NCBI GenBank assembly: GCA_001683825.1
Contig: LXTR01000048.1
Coordinates: forward strand, 62,001-126,000
DNA from: Flavobacteriaceae bacterium CP2B
GTDB lineage: Bacteria; Bacteroidota; Bacteroidia; Flavobacteriales; Flavobacteriaceae
Direction of reading: 5' to 3'
Length of the DNA stretch: 64,000 nucleotides
Below the pieces are notes generated by a model. The model ran no database searches and was not told the DNA's origin. It worked only from the letters and a program-made list of their open reading frames with translations. This document shows positions 38,335 to 47,647 of the stretch, piece after piece (the first letter of the stretch is position 1; each line of letters starts with the position of its first letter). The position numbers and the translations under genes are program-made.

Positions 38335-39612
38335 ATGAACGAGCCACTTGCAGAACGCATCCGACCCAAAACCCTGGAAGAATTCATCAGCCAGCACCAC
38401 CTTGTTGGCAGCGAAGGCGCCCTGGGGCAGCATATCCGCAAAGGCATCCTGCCGTCATTGATCTTCTGGGGCCCCCCGGGGACGGGCAAAACCACCCTGG
38501 CCCAAATTATAGCCAACGAAAGCGGGAGGCCCTTTTATACCCTGAGCGCGATTAGCAGCGGGGTTAAAGACGTGCGCGAGGTCATTGAAAAGGCCAAGCA
38601 GAGTGGGGGGTTGTTCACCACACGCAACCCCATCCTTTTCATCGATGAGATCCATCGCTTTAGCAAATCGCAACAGGATTCCCTACTGGGGGCCGTGGAA
38701 AAGGGCTGGGTCACCCTTATTGGGGCCACTACCGAAAACCCGAGTTTTGAAGTAATCCCTGCCCTGCTGTCCCGATGCCAGGTGTACGTCCTGAACCCTT
38801 TTGGCAAAAATGACCTGGAGGCCCTCCTTAGGCGCGCCATGGAGCAGGATACCTACCTCAAGTCCAGGAACATCGAGCTCAGGGAAACCGAGGCCCTGCT
38901 GCGTCTGTCCGGGGGCGACGGGCGCAAGCTGTTAAATACCTTTGAACTGGTCGTGAACAGCGAGGAGAAAGACCCCGTAACCATCACGGACGCGCTGGTC
39001 CTCAGTAAGGTCCAGAAAAATACCGTCTTATATGACAAGACGGGCGAACAGCATTACGACATTATATCGGCCTTTATAAAGAGTGTACGTGGTAGTGACC
39101 CCAATGCCGCGGTATACTGGCTGGCCCGGATGATCGAAGGGGGCGAGGACGTAAAATTCATCGCCAGGCGGATGCTCATCCTGGCTTCGGAGGATATTGG
39201 CCTTGCCAACCCTACCGCCCTGGTGATTGCCAATAGCACCTTCCAGGCAGTGAACACCATCGGGTATCCGGAGGCCCGCATCGTATTGAGCCAGTGCGCC
39301 ATTTACCTGGCCACCTCCCCAAAGAGCAATGCCAGCTACCTGGCCATCAACCGGGCCCTTGCCAGTGTGAGGGATACGGGAGACCTCTCCGTCCCCCTGG
39401 CCCTCCGCAACGCCCCCACAAAACTCATGAAAGACCTGGGGTATGGGGAAGATTACCAGTACGCGCATGACCACCCCCAAAACTTTGTCGCCGCAGAATT
39501 CCTGCCCGAAGCCCTCAGTGGGACGTGCTTTTACCAGCCCGGGAATAACGCGCGTGAGCATGGGATCAGGGATTTCCTGAAAGCCCGATGGAAGGATAAG
39601 TATTCGAAGTAA
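38335..39612 (+). CDS. rarA: Replication-associated recombination protein A (MgsA/WRNIP1-type AAA+ ATPase)
   Basis: 425 residues. The open frame extends 489 bases further upstream, through the antisense of the rhomboid gene; I start at [17 protein letters not shown], the conserved family N-terminus. Walker A is GPPGTGKT (46-53), Walker B is LFIDEIHRF (101-109), and the sensor block is [13 protein letters not shown]. The C-terminal half ([13 protein letters not shown], then [15 protein letters not shown]) forms the tetramerisation and lid domains. RarA acts at stalled replication forks with SSB and RecA. Confidence 0.96.
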   Translation: MNEPLAERIRPKTLEEFISQHHLVGSEGALGQHIRKGILPSLIFWGPPGTGKTTLAQIIANESGRPFYTLSAISSGVKDVREVIEKAKQSGGLFTTRNPILFIDEIHRFSKSQQDSLLGAVEKGWVTLIGATTENPSFEVIPALLSRCQVYVLNPFGKNDLEALLRRAMEQDTYLKSRNIELRETEALLRLSGGDGRKLLNTFELVVNSEEKDPVTITDALVLSKVQKNTVLYDKTGEQHYDIISAFIKSVRGSDPNAAVYWLARMIEGGEDVKFIARRMLILASEDIGLANPTALVIANSTFQAVNTIGYPEARIVLSQCAIYLATSPKSNASYLAINRALASVRDTGDLSVPLALRNAPTKLMKDLGYGEDYQYAHDHPQNFVAAEFLPEALSGTCFYQPGNNAREHGIRDFLKARWKDKYSK

Positions 39613-39674
39613 CACCCTGTTGCCTTGCAGTTACAGGACCATGTGCCGTCGGGCTTGCCAGCGTGGATACCCGG

Positions 39675-40547
39675 CTAAAACTTGATGTTCAGTTCCTGTA
39701 CGACCCGCTCCCCGGCCTTGTAAAACTCAAAGAACCAACGGTTGTCCTGCTGGTATACCAGCCCGTGCTGCGTTTCATTTTCGGCCAGGTAGACATTGGG
39801 CAAAGAGCTGCTATACAGGTTTAACCGGATTTTGGGGGTGCGGTCTACCAGTTGGTACCCGTTGGGCAGGATTTGCGCATACCATACTTCTGAGGCGTCT
39901 TTGCCCTTAGTGGCCGGGACATCCCCTGCCACGGGGGCGGGCGTTATCTTTTGCACCTCTGAAGGTTGCGGCCGCTTGTCTATATAACGCTGTTCCCCGG
40001 GAGTAGCCTGCTGGATGACCGCCGGGTTTGATGGTCTTTGCACCACTTCCTTTTCTTTTGGTTCTGGCAGGGCCTTTACATCCTTGTCGAATGGGAGGGT
40101 CACCACCGCATCCTCGTTCTGGACGGGTTCATAGGTGTAATTGAGGGCCTCGATGGACTTAAAAGCTTTCCTGATGGCCTCTTCATAGGACTCCTTGAAC
40201 GATTTGATCCGGCTGTCGCCTTCCGCAGTACGGAAGACCTCACTCCCGTTGCAATCCTTCATGGCCAGGAATACCTTGGTCCTAAAAGTGGTAGACTCGT
40301 CCAGGAGCTCTATTCGGAGGCCTTTGCATTTATCGATGATAACTGCAGGCACTTCCCCATCGTAATACGCGGTAAACCCCGCTTCCCCGAGCAGGTATTT
40401 TACCAGGGTACTGGTGTGGTATTTGTTCTCCTGGTCAAATTCCTGGAATTTCTTGGGTACCACCACGTATTGATACGGGTTGAGTTGTGCCGTCCCCCGG
40501 CTTAGAAATCCAAGGGCCAGTACAACAACCAGGGCGATATTTTTCAT
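39675..40547 (-). CDS. Secreted flavobacterial protein of unknown function
   Basis: 290 residues. A signal peptide ends at TAQ (residue 21). The N-terminal part (LNPYQYVVVPKKFQEFDQEN and YLLGEAGFTAYYD) and the Cys pair at CKGLR and DCNGS suggest a periplasmic or surface domain; a Pro/Lys/Glu-rich linker covers about residues 150-220; the last 70 residues form a second beta-rich domain ending VVQELNIKF. I recognise it as a conserved hypothetical type of this family but no function is known. It is the third gene of a minus-strand operon with a barrel-like protein (six bases upstream) and a lipoprotein, so it may serve an outer membrane assembly. Confidence 0.75.
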   Translation of the reverse strand: MKNIALVVVLALGFLSRGTAQLNPYQYVVVPKKFQEFDQENKYHTSTLVKYLLGEAGFTAYYDGEVPAVIIDKCKGLRIELLDESTTFRTKVFLAMKDCNGSEVFRTAEGDSRIKSFKESYEEAIRKAFKSIEALNYTYEPVQNEDAVVTLPFDKDVKALPEPKEKEVVQRPSNPAVIQQATPGEQRYIDKRPQPSEVQKITPAPVAGDVPATKGKDASEVWYAQILPNGYQLVDRTPKIRLNLYSSSLPNVYLAENETQHGLVYQQDNRWFFEFYKAGERVVQELNIKF

Positions 40548-40553
40548 CGGGCT

Positions 40554-42011
40554 TTAATCTTGATAACCCCCCCAAGATAGAATATTTAATCCGAACTGGA
40601 AAGAGGCGTAATGGGCATCGGCAACATTGCTGTAGGCCAGTAAGTTATCCGCCATGAGGTAAAAGTTCACGGGGCCCGCCTGCAGGCTCATTCCAAGCCC
40701 GATATTGGAAAAGGAGAATTTATCTACGGTATAGGTTCCTTTGAAGGCGACGATATTCCCAAAACGGTGCAGGTAAAAAGCGGTAAGGGACACCTGCGGG
40801 CCCCGCGGACGGTTGACCATATACAACTGCCCCCCGACGCTATTGGCATATTGATGACGCCACTGCCCGCCTGAAACCGTATACAGGCAGTTGCAATCCT
40901 CCAGGTCCTGTTCCTGTTCCCCGAAATTATACCGTAATGAAGCGTACAACCGGGTGGGCCTGAAAGTGATATAGCTCCTGCTGTCTTCCTCAAAGGGCAC
41001 CAGTGCTTCAATCTCATCCACCAGGTCCTGCCAGAAATCAGCATCAGGGTCTGCCAGGGCGTCGGGCAGGATCACCTCAACCCCTTCTGTGGTGGCACTC
41101 CCTTCGAGGCGGAAGTTCCGCACATCGGTGCTGTGGTAGATAAACCCGAGGTCCAGGATACTCCCGGTAACCAGGGTTTGTTCGTTCAGCTGGTAACTAA
41201 AGCCCAGGTCTGCCCCCAAACCCAGGTCGCCCCCAAAAAACCCCCTTCTGGTAAAGAGCTTCCTGAGGCCGGAACCGTCATCCACCGTATCATCATCCAA
41301 AACCTCCCGTATGGCCTCAAAACCAGAACTGCGCACTGCCATGTCGGCCACCAGGGTATTGGCGATCAGGTTGTTCTGCCCGGTCGTGGTCACAAAATAC
41401 CCCCGGTTTCCCGTGCTGTTAAAATCGAGGATGCCGGAATAGATCTTGGCCCTGGCCCCCAGGTGCAGCTTGTCTCCCATCTTCCTGTTTACCCCGAAGT
41501 GAAAAACGTTCAGGAACTCGCCCCGCAATTTCAGATGCCCCAGGTTGAACCGCCTGCCCAATTGGTTGGCATTGCCCTCGTAGCCCAGGATGGCGAGGTC
41601 TTTAGGCCAGTAGTTGATGAGATCACCTTCATGGTAGGCCCCGAACGAATAAAAATCCTCCCTGCGGTTCTTCCCCCTGAAGCCACCGCTGAACAAGGCT
41701 ACCTGGTAGGTACTGCTCACCTCGTCCCTGACCGACATCCCGTATATGGCCCGGTCCCGTACCTTGGTGGTAAAATCCAGCCCGTCATCCGCGAAAAGGT
41801 CGTTCACCGTGATCCCACTGGTCCCGGCAGCCAAGGAAATGCCCGAGAGCACCGGTAGCCCGGCATACCATTGGTAGCCCGTTTGCATCCCGGGATTGAG
41901 CATGAGGGCCTGGGGGACCTCGGTAAAATCATAAAGCAAGGCTTTGTTTTGGGCAGAAGCACCCCCTCCCACCCATAAAACGGCAACCAGTATACAGTGA
42001 AAAATCCTCAT
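40554..42011 (-). CDS. Outer membrane beta-barrel-like protein (DUF5723/PorP-like)
   Basis: 485 residues. A signal peptide ends ASAQ (residue 21), followed by LLYDFTEVPQALMLNPGMQ, the 'P-x-x-L-x-L-N-P' opening of DUF5723 and related PorV/PorP-like barrels. The rest alternates hydrophobic and polar residues with many aromatic strand ends, and the C-terminus (NFYLMADNLLAYSNV) fits an outer membrane barrel. Its role is unknown; a tie to the type IX secretion system is only by likeness. The start overlaps the end of the upstream lipoprotein gene by four bases. Confidence 0.7.
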   Translation of the reverse strand: MRIFHCILVAVLWVGGGASAQNKALLYDFTEVPQALMLNPGMQTGYQWYAGLPVLSGISLAAGTSGITVNDLFADDGLDFTTKVRDRAIYGMSVRDEVSSTYQVALFSGGFRGKNRREDFYSFGAYHEGDLINYWPKDLAILGYEGNANQLGRRFNLGHLKLRGEFLNVFHFGVNRKMGDKLHLGARAKIYSGILDFNSTGNRGYFVTTTGQNNLIANTLVADMAVRSSGFEAIREVLDDDTVDDGSGLRKLFTRRGFFGGDLGLGADLGFSYQLNEQTLVTGSILDLGFIYHSTDVRNFRLEGSATTEGVEVILPDALADPDADFWQDLVDEIEALVPFEEDSRSYITFRPTRLYASLRYNFGEQEQDLEDCNCLYTVSGGQWRHQYANSVGGQLYMVNRPRGPQVSLTAFYLHRFGNIVAFKGTYTVDKFSFSNIGLGMSLQAGPVNFYLMADNLLAYSNVADAHYASFQFGLNILSWGGYQD

Positions 42012-42559
42012 ACCAGCTCGATCCTGATTTGGGCACTGGATCGCAGTATGATTTTGGGATCCGGGAGGTTGGAAACACTAGTGGCATCGCCCAGGTTGCG
42101 TCCGCTAACCCGTATGCCCGAGGTATTCCTTAAGATTTCTATACTCCGCCCCGACGCGCCCCCATAGGCTATTTCCCGGCGTACGACCCCCGTGGGAGCA
42201 GGGTCGATGAGGAAGGTTTCCGTGTCGAGGACGTTGCCCGCTTCGTCCAAAAATTCCACGGTGATTTCCAATTCCTTGCTCGTGGTATTTTCCACTTCAT
42301 AGGTGACCAGGCCGTCCAGTACCCGTTCCGAAACAAAGGCTTCCGCAAAGGCGTCAAAATTAAAATCTTCCGTGTAGTAGACACCGGGGGCCGACTGGTT
42401 GATAAAGTCTTCCGTAGACGCTACATACACCAGGCTCGCCTCGGCGGTGGGGGTAAGCTGTAGGTCATCAAATTGGTCGAAGTCCTGTTTATCCGAACAG
42501 GACCAGAGGGTTGCCATTGACAGTAGTATGGCAAGCAGGAATACGGGATTGTTTTTCAT
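42008..42559 (-). CDS. Small lipoprotein of unknown function
   Basis: 183 residues. The signal peptide ends TLWSC (lipidated Cys21). The mature part is acidic, beta-rich and Ig-like (VENTTSKELEITVEFLDEAGNVLDTETFLIDPAP), like an adhesin or scaffold domain. First gene of the operon that goes on to the barrel-like and secreted proteins; the three probably work together at the outer membrane. I cannot name the family. Confidence 0.75.
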   Translation of the reverse strand: MKNNPVFLLAILLSMATLWSCSDKQDFDQFDDLQLTPTAEASLVYVASTEDFINQSAPGVYYTEDFNFDAFAEAFVSERVLDGLVTYEVENTTSKELEITVEFLDEAGNVLDTETFLIDPAPTGVVRREIAYGGASGRSIEILRNTSGIRVSGRNLGDATSVSNLPDPKIILRSSAQIRIELV

Positions 42560-42622
42560 AGCAAAATACCTCAGAATTGTGATCCGGTTTTGCCCTCCAA
42601 TAGTGTTTTCCCTTATATAACT

Positions 42623-43312
42623 CTATAAATAGGATTTTATTTCACGCAATTCCGTGATGGAGCTGCAGTAGGGATGTGCCGGTTCCTTGTTGGCGTTAAA
42701 ATGCAGGGTATGCATGCCCACGCCCTGTGCCCCCAATATGTCGGCTTCTATACTGTCGCCAACCATGAGGGCCTTTTCCGAAGGGGTCCCGGCGGCCCCC
42801 AGGGCCAGCCTGAAAATGTAGGGGTCGGGTTTCTTCACCCCGGCCATCTCAGAATTAATGACCTGGTCAAAATACCCGTTGATTCCGGCATGCTTTAGTT
42901 TTCGGTCCTGCACCTCCTGGAATCCGTTGGTGATGATATGCAAGCGGTAGTTGGGTTTGAGGTACTCCAGGATCTCAATCGCATCGGGCACCAGATGGTT
43001 AAAGGAAGAAAGGTGGGTAATATAAGCTGTGGCAAGCTGGTTGATGAGCGCGTCTGTAACGGCCACCCCAAGGGCGTCAAAGGTCTTTTTAAGTCGCTGG
43101 TACCGCAGCTCTGTTTTGGTGACCCTGTTTTCACGGTAGTACTTCCAGTACTCCAGGTTGATAGGGTTATAGACGTTTAGAAAATCATCGAGGACTACCT
43201 GTACCTGGTTCTCTGCCAGTATTTTCCCGAAGGTCAGCCCGGAATTCCTGTCAAAATCCCATAGGGTATGGTCCAGGTCAAAAAACACATCCGTCACCCT
43301 TCCTTTAAACAT
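42623..43312 (-). CDS. yjjG: YjjG-type HAD nucleotidase
   Basis: 229 residues of the HAD superfamily. Motif I is FFDLDHTLWDF (nucleophile Asp12, acid Asp14), motif II is IITNGFQE, motif III the Lys in KKPDPYIF, and motif IV VGDSIEADILGAQGVG. YjjG removes phosphate from noncanonical pyrimidine nucleotides (house-cleaning of the nucleotide pool). Its start overlaps the end of the upstream polysaccharide deacetylase-like gene by eight bases, so they are co-transcribed. Confidence 0.9.
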   Translation of the reverse strand: MFKGRVTDVFFDLDHTLWDFDRNSGLTFGKILAENQVQVVLDDFLNVYNPINLEYWKYYRENRVTKTELRYQRLKKTFDALGVAVTDALINQLATAYITHLSSFNHLVPDAIEILEYLKPNYRLHIITNGFQEVQDRKLKHAGINGYFDQVINSEMAGVKKPDPYIFRLALGAAGTPSEKALMVGDSIEADILGAQGVGMHTLHFNANKEPAHPYCSSITELREIKSYL

Positions 43313-44600
43313 GGTACCTTTTTATGACCTTGCCATATAATTGCATCCAGTCTATCTTCTGGTTTCCGCCCAGCAGTTCGTTGGAAAAGATCGTTAAAAA
43401 TTCGCCCTGTACCAGCTGCACCTGCTGATAGACCCGGTCTATGGCCTCCAGGATTTCCGCCTCCGTATGGATGTACTGCAGGGCGTAATCATGCACGGCA
43501 AAGGGGTGCACTTTTAAAGGCTGTTGTACCTCCAGGGGGATATCGTAGAAGTAGAATGGCGTACAGGTGCCCGCCCTGAACCCAATTTCGTGTGTATAGC
43601 CCATGGTATAATCATCGGTAAACTCAGCTTCCACCAGGTTGCGGTAGGTTTGGGGTATATCTACGCGGTTGTAGCGCAACCTGGAATCACTTACAGGGCG
43701 GTTGATGACATTGCTCAACCGTTTTTTCTCCTCCTTTAGCAGGGCGATATCCCGGAACGAGCTATACGAAGCCGCAAGGGCCACCTTGCTGTAATCCGCT
43801 ACAGATTTAATCAGGTAGCGGAAGTGGTTGTTGTTGGGAGATACGTTCTTGTCGTAGGTAGAGTACGAGGCAAACTGAAAAAAGAACATGCTGGGCACCT
43901 GGTGCACCTTGTGCAGGGCGATCAGGGCCGAAAAATTGTCGAACGGATCCTTCCTCAGCTTGAACCATACAGAAAACCGATCGATCACCCTCCTGAAATT
44001 GAACCGGCCCAGGTCCAATAGCAAACCCGCTGTACCCCTGACAAACCCACGGTTGGCAAAGGCATGGGAGGTGGTCACATCGATAATGGAGGTGTGCCCG
44101 TAGGTAGCCTCCCTGGCTTTCATGTCCGGAAACCGCTTCCTGAGCAATTCCAATAGCCTGTACGCCCAAATATCCACAATAGGCAGGTGCAGGAAATTAT
44201 TCCGGTAGGCCAGGCTCTCGGTAGGTGGAAACCGGTGGAACATATCCTTGACATGCGGCAGGTATTCTTCGTACCGGCTCAGGAGGTAAAAACTGGCCGC
44301 AAAGATGTCATAAGGGATCTTGCTCCTATCACCAGCGCTAAAAAAACAGGGAACCCCCTCCCAGTCCCCTATGGCTACTGAAAAATCATTGATCCCCTGC
44401 TCGAAAAGCAGGTCGTTGCTTCGTATAAAAAACTCATTTTGCAGCGGTTGCTTGGTATAGGTGATCTTGGGGCCTGCATGTTTGATGAAATCCTCTACCG
44501 TGGTGGTAAAGGAGACCTCCAGCCCCAGTATCCTGGTGAACAGCTGTTTCATGGTATAGCTGAAGCGGGGGGTGATTTTATGGGTATAGATCAGCAACAT
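43305..44600 (-). CDS. Polysaccharide deacetylase-like protein (flavobacterial type)
   Basis: 431 residues. The protein starts MLLIYTHKITPRFSYTMKQL and has a long N-terminal domain (ISNDFSVAIGD-like and LSRYEEYLPHVKD regions) typical of this group. The C-terminal part contains GYTHEIGFRAGTCTPFYFYD and VHPFAVHDYALQY, which match the catalytic barrel of carbohydrate esterase 4-like proteins. It would deacetylate a glycan in the envelope, but it has no signal peptide and the metal-binding His/Asp are not all obvious, so the activity is open. The upstream neighbour is radC, two bases away. Confidence 0.7.
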   Translation of the reverse strand: MLLIYTHKITPRFSYTMKQLFTRILGLEVSFTTTVEDFIKHAGPKITYTKQPLQNEFFIRSNDLLFEQGINDFSVAIGDWEGVPCFFSAGDRSKIPYDIFAASFYLLSRYEEYLPHVKDMFHRFPPTESLAYRNNFLHLPIVDIWAYRLLELLRKRFPDMKAREATYGHTSIIDVTTSHAFANRGFVRGTAGLLLDLGRFNFRRVIDRFSVWFKLRKDPFDNFSALIALHKVHQVPSMFFFQFASYSTYDKNVSPNNNHFRYLIKSVADYSKVALAASYSSFRDIALLKEEKKRLSNVINRPVSDSRLRYNRVDIPQTYRNLVEAEFTDDYTMGYTHEIGFRAGTCTPFYFYDIPLEVQQPLKVHPFAVHDYALQYIHTEAEILEAIDRVYQQVQLVQGEFLTIFSNELLGGNQKIDWMQLYGKVIKRYHV

Positions 44601-44602
44601 AC

Positions 44603-45301
44603 TTATAGGGCCTTATGGTCTGCAAAGCTATAATAATCCCTTTCGGTAATAATCAGGTGGTCCAGAATTTTTACATCCAATGCCCCGGCGGCCGCCTTGA
44701 GCTTGTTGGTAATCTGCCTGTCGGCCGCACTGGGCTTCAGGGTTCCGGAGGGGTGGTTATGCGCCAAAATGAGTGCCACGGCCCCCACCGCCAGTGCCTG
44801 TTTCATCACCAGCCTTACGTCTACCAGGGTCCCTGTGATGCCGCCTTTGCTCAGCGACTCTGAATGGAGGACCCTGTTGGCGTTATTGAGGTAGAGGATC
44901 CAGAACTCCTCGTGGGGCAGCTCGCCGATCAGGGGTTGCAGGTATTCAAATACATCGCGGCTGCTGGAGACCCTGGGAATTTCGGCCGCTTGCTCCAGCC
45001 TCCTTCGCCTGCCCAATTCCAGGGCAGCCGCTATGGTAACCGCCTTGGCCTTGCCTATGCCCTTGAACTGCATCAACTGTGAGACCGTCAGTTTCCCCAA
45101 CGGGCCCAACTGGTGGTTTACCGATGCCAGGATACGCCTGGAAAGGGCTACCGCGCTTTCTTCGGTGGTGCCGCTCCCGATGAGGATGGCGACCAACTCG
45201 GCATCGGTCAGGGCCCGACGTCCTTTCAGCAGTAATTTTTCCCTGGGCTTATCATCCTCAGACCAGTTCTTGATCGAAAAAGGGGCTGGTTTAGGTTGCA
45301 T
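44603..45301 (-). CDS. radC: RadC-family JAB/MPN domain protein
   Basis: 232 residues. The N-terminal helix-hairpin-helix region contains LMQFKGIGKAKAVTIAAALELG. The C-terminal JAMM metalloprotein motif is HNHPSGTLKPSAADRQIT (His-x-His...Asp) with the upstream Glu in SESLSKGG. Named for DNA repair, but the biochemical role is unsettled. An AT-rich box TATCTTTA (minus, 45313-45306) ends four bases before the ATG. The gene heads an operon with the deacetylase-like gene and yjjG. Confidence 0.93.
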   Translation of the reverse strand: MQPKPAPFSIKNWSEDDKPREKLLLKGRRALTDAELVAILIGSGTTEESAVALSRRILASVNHQLGPLGKLTVSQLMQFKGIGKAKAVTIAAALELGRRRRLEQAAEIPRVSSSRDVFEYLQPLIGELPHEEFWILYLNNANRVLHSESLSKGGITGTLVDVRLVMKQALAVGAVALILAHNHPSGTLKPSAADRQITNKLKAAAGALDVKILDHLIITERDYYSFADHKAL

Positions 45302-45366
45302 CCTCTAAAGATAATCAACAAAAAAATTTAATGTACATTAGAGTGGTAAAAACCTGATATTCCGAT

Positions 45367-45810
45367 ATGAAATCTATTTTTGACCCAGCTGCATACCAGG
45401 AGATTATCCAACGGATGGAAGTGTTACAGGAAGGTTCAAAAGGGCTTTGGGGCAAAATGAGTGTGGGGCAAATGGTCTGGCATTGCCAGGTACCCGTACG
45501 ACTGGCCGTTGAAAACAAGAAATACAAAAAAAAGGGCAACCCCCTTGTCCGTCTTCTTTTCAAAAAGGCCCTGTATAACGATACCCCCTGGCGGAAGAAC
45601 CTGCCCACCATCCCCATAGCCAAAGCCCGGGAAGATAAGGATTTCATTGTTGAACGCGAACACCTGCTGAACCTCCTGGCCGAGCTGTACGCCCTGCGGG
45701 ACCGGACCGACTGGGCACCCCACCCGATGTTTGGGAAGCTTACCCCCCAACAATGGGGGCAAATGCAATACAAACACCTGGACCATCACCTGAGGCAATT
45801 TGGGGCCTGA
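45367..45810 (+). CDS. DUF1569/DinB-like four-helix protein
   Basis: 147 residues, soluble. WGKMSVGQMVWHCQVPVRLA near residue 30 and the C-terminal TPQQWGQMQYKHLDHHLRQFG match DUF1569, a DinB-like helical bundle with His residues placed for metal binding (His in MVWHC, YKHLDHH). The role is unknown; relatives act in thiol-linked or stress chemistry. Divergent from radC, convergent with mpl. Confidence 0.8.
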   Translation: MKSIFDPAAYQEIIQRMEVLQEGSKGLWGKMSVGQMVWHCQVPVRLAVENKKYKKKGNPLVRLLFKKALYNDTPWRKNLPTIPIAKAREDKDFIVEREHLLNLLAELYALRDRTDWAPHPMFGKLTPQQWGQMQYKHLDHHLRQFGA

Positions 45811-45850
45811 GCAGGACCCGTGACGCCGTTTCCTGCCCCCACGTCAATTC

Positions 45851-47209
45851 CTACTGTTCAACCCGCTCCTTTAAGGCCTGCAGGTTAAGCCCACCGTAAT
45901 TCCCCGAACTCATGAGCAACAAGGCAGTGTCTTCCAAGGGGAGGTCAAACAGGTATTCCCTGAACGCGTCGGGGTGCGTAAAGACCTGCAGGTCTTTCCT
46001 TTGGAACGCCGAGGCGATCTGTTGGGGGCTGATGGGGGCCAGTTGCTTTATCGCCACGGCATCGGGGCTGTAAAAAACCAGGGCGGTATCCGCGGCGTCC
46101 AGGGCCCCCTGGTATTCCTTTAAAAAAGTTTCGTTCAGGCTGCTGTAGGTATGTAGTTCCAGGCAGGCCACAAGCGTCCTCGCCGGGTATTGCTCCTTTA
46201 CCGCCCTGGTCGCTGCCGCGACCTTGCTGGGCGCATGGGCAAAATCCTTGAAAACCACACAGGACGCCCCTTCTGCAATTTTCTCCAGGCGTTTGGAAGC
46301 CCCTTTGAAAGAGGCGATGGCCTCGTAAAAATCGTCTTCGTCGACCCCCATATGCTGGCAGATCCACTTGGCACCGGCAAGGTTGCTGAGGTTGTGCTTC
46401 CCAAAGACGGCGATGGGCATGGGCCCCTCGGGGGTATGCAGGTAGGTGGTTCCATCCTCCACGCTGTATTCCGGCGTTCGGTAGGGCAGCTTCCTTATGG
46501 GGTTGGCGGCGGCTTCCACCAACCGCTGCACTTCAGGGTCTTCCGCATTGTAGGTAATACTGCCCCCGTCCACGATGCTATCGATGAAGGTCCGGAACTG
46601 CTCCACGTAGTCCTCAAAGGTCTTGAAAACGTTGATATGGTCCCACGCGATCCCACTCAGCAGCGCGATATTGGGCTTGTATAAATGGAATTTTGGCCGG
46701 GGGTCCAGGGCGGATGACAAATACTCATCCCCCTCCAGGACGATGAAATCGTTATTTTCCGTAAGCCGCACCATCCGGTCAAACCCTTCCAGCTGGGCCC
46801 CCACCATAAAGTCTACCTCCTTTTGGTGGTACTTCAGGACATGGAGGATCATAGAGGTTATGGTGGTTTTCCCATGGCTGCCGCCAATGACCACCCGGGT
46901 CTTGTTCTTAGACTGTTCATACAGGAACTCGGGGTACGAATATATGGCCAGGCCCAATTCCCGGGCCCTGAGCAGTTCGGGGTTATCAGATTTCGCGTGC
47001 ATCCCAAGGATAACGCCGTCCAGGCCCGGATGGACCCGAACGGGGAACCAGCCGATGTCCCCGGGGAGCAGGCCCTGGGCCTGCAGCCGGCTTTTGGCCG
47101 GCTCGTAAATTACATCATCGCTTCCGGTGATGGTATACCCTTTATCGTGAAGGGCCAGGGCCAGGTTATGCATGGCACTGCCTCCAATGGCGATAAAATG
47201 TAACTGCAT
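45851..47209 (-). CDS. mpl: UDP-MurNAc-tripeptide ligase (Mpl, murein recycling) or close MurC relative
   Basis: 452 residues when started at MQLHFIAIGGSAMHNLAL (47209), the conserved N-terminus of the Mur ligase Rossmann domain. An in-frame ATG 111 bases upstream would add an Arg/Cys-rich stretch overlapping the promoter. The P-loop is VVIGGSHGKTTITSM (109-116), with EGDEYLSSALDPRPKF, typical of Mpl, and the C-terminal domain AHAPSKVAAATRAV. It joins L-Ala-gamma-D-Glu-meso-DAP released from old wall back to UDP-MurNAc. Confidence 0.9.
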   Translation of the reverse strand: MQLHFIAIGGSAMHNLALALHDKGYTITGSDDVIYEPAKSRLQAQGLLPGDIGWFPVRVHPGLDGVILGMHAKSDNPELLRARELGLAIYSYPEFLYEQSKNKTRVVIGGSHGKTTITSMILHVLKYHQKEVDFMVGAQLEGFDRMVRLTENNDFIVLEGDEYLSSALDPRPKFHLYKPNIALLSGIAWDHINVFKTFEDYVEQFRTFIDSIVDGGSITYNAEDPEVQRLVEAAANPIRKLPYRTPEYSVEDGTTYLHTPEGPMPIAVFGKHNLSNLAGAKWICQHMGVDEDDFYEAIASFKGASKRLEKIAEGASCVVFKDFAHAPSKVAAATRAVKEQYPARTLVACLELHTYSSLNETFLKEYQGALDAADTALVFYSPDAVAIKQLAPISPQQIASAFQRKDLQVFTHPDAFREYLFDLPLEDTALLLMSSGNYGGLNLQALKERVEQ

Positions 47210-47227
47210 AGTATTGTTCTTAGGACG

Positions 47228-47258
47228 TAAAGATAGGGATTGAAAAGACCTTTGCAAA
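47228..47258 (-). promoter_or_regulatory. Promoter of mpl (TTTG, 19 bases, TATCTTTA)
   Basis: Minus strand TTTG (47258-47255), a 19-base spacer and TATCTTTA (47235-47228), one mismatch. The start site would be near 47224 with a leader of about 15 bases. The TTTG is half of a palindrome TTTGCAAA (47251-47258), so the same bases offer a TTTG to the divergent cupin gene. Confidence 0.65.
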
Positions 47259-47308
47259 TTCACCGGATCGCCGCGTATTCTTTTTATCTTAGTCGCAAAA
47301 GAACATCC

Positions 47309-47626
47309 ATGGAGGTACAATTATCAACCATTGAAGCACGGGAATATATGCCCGGCTACCTGGGCAAAATGGTGCACGGACAAAACATGACCCTTGCCTT
47401 TTGGGAAGTCACCCGGGGAGCGGTAGTCCCGGAACATTCGCACGTAAACGAACAGATCATGCAGGTACTGGAAGGGGAGTTTGAGCTTACCGTTGACGGC
47501 GTGGCCAAAACCTACAAGGCTGGCGACCTGGTATTGATCCCTCCACATTGCCCCCACAGTGGCAAGGCCATCACCCATTGCAGGCTTATGGACGCCTTTA
47601 GCCCGGTACGGGAAGCATACACTTAA
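47309..47626 (+). CDS. Single-domain cupin protein
   Basis: 105 residues from ATG 47309 (a longer frame upstream has no support). Both cupin motifs are present: PEHSHVNEQIMQVLEGEFELTV (motif 1, His-x-His...Glu) and LIPPHCPHSGKAI (motif 2, His). These ligands bind one divalent metal. Such small cupins are often regulators or dioxygenase-like enzymes; its substrate is unknown. Divergent from mpl and 21 bases before the SDR-like gene, with which it may form an operon. Confidence 0.85.
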   Translation: MEVQLSTIEAREYMPGYLGKMVHGQNMTLAFWEVTRGAVVPEHSHVNEQIMQVLEGEFELTVDGVAKTYKAGDLVLIPPHCPHSGKAITHCRLMDAFSPVREAYT

Positions 47627-47647
47627 TAACCACCAAAAACATGCGTA

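Noticed and set aside
45306-45313. Full promoter for radC
   Set aside because: Only the near-match box TATCTTTA is visible; no TTTG at a useful distance, so it is listed only as an observation.
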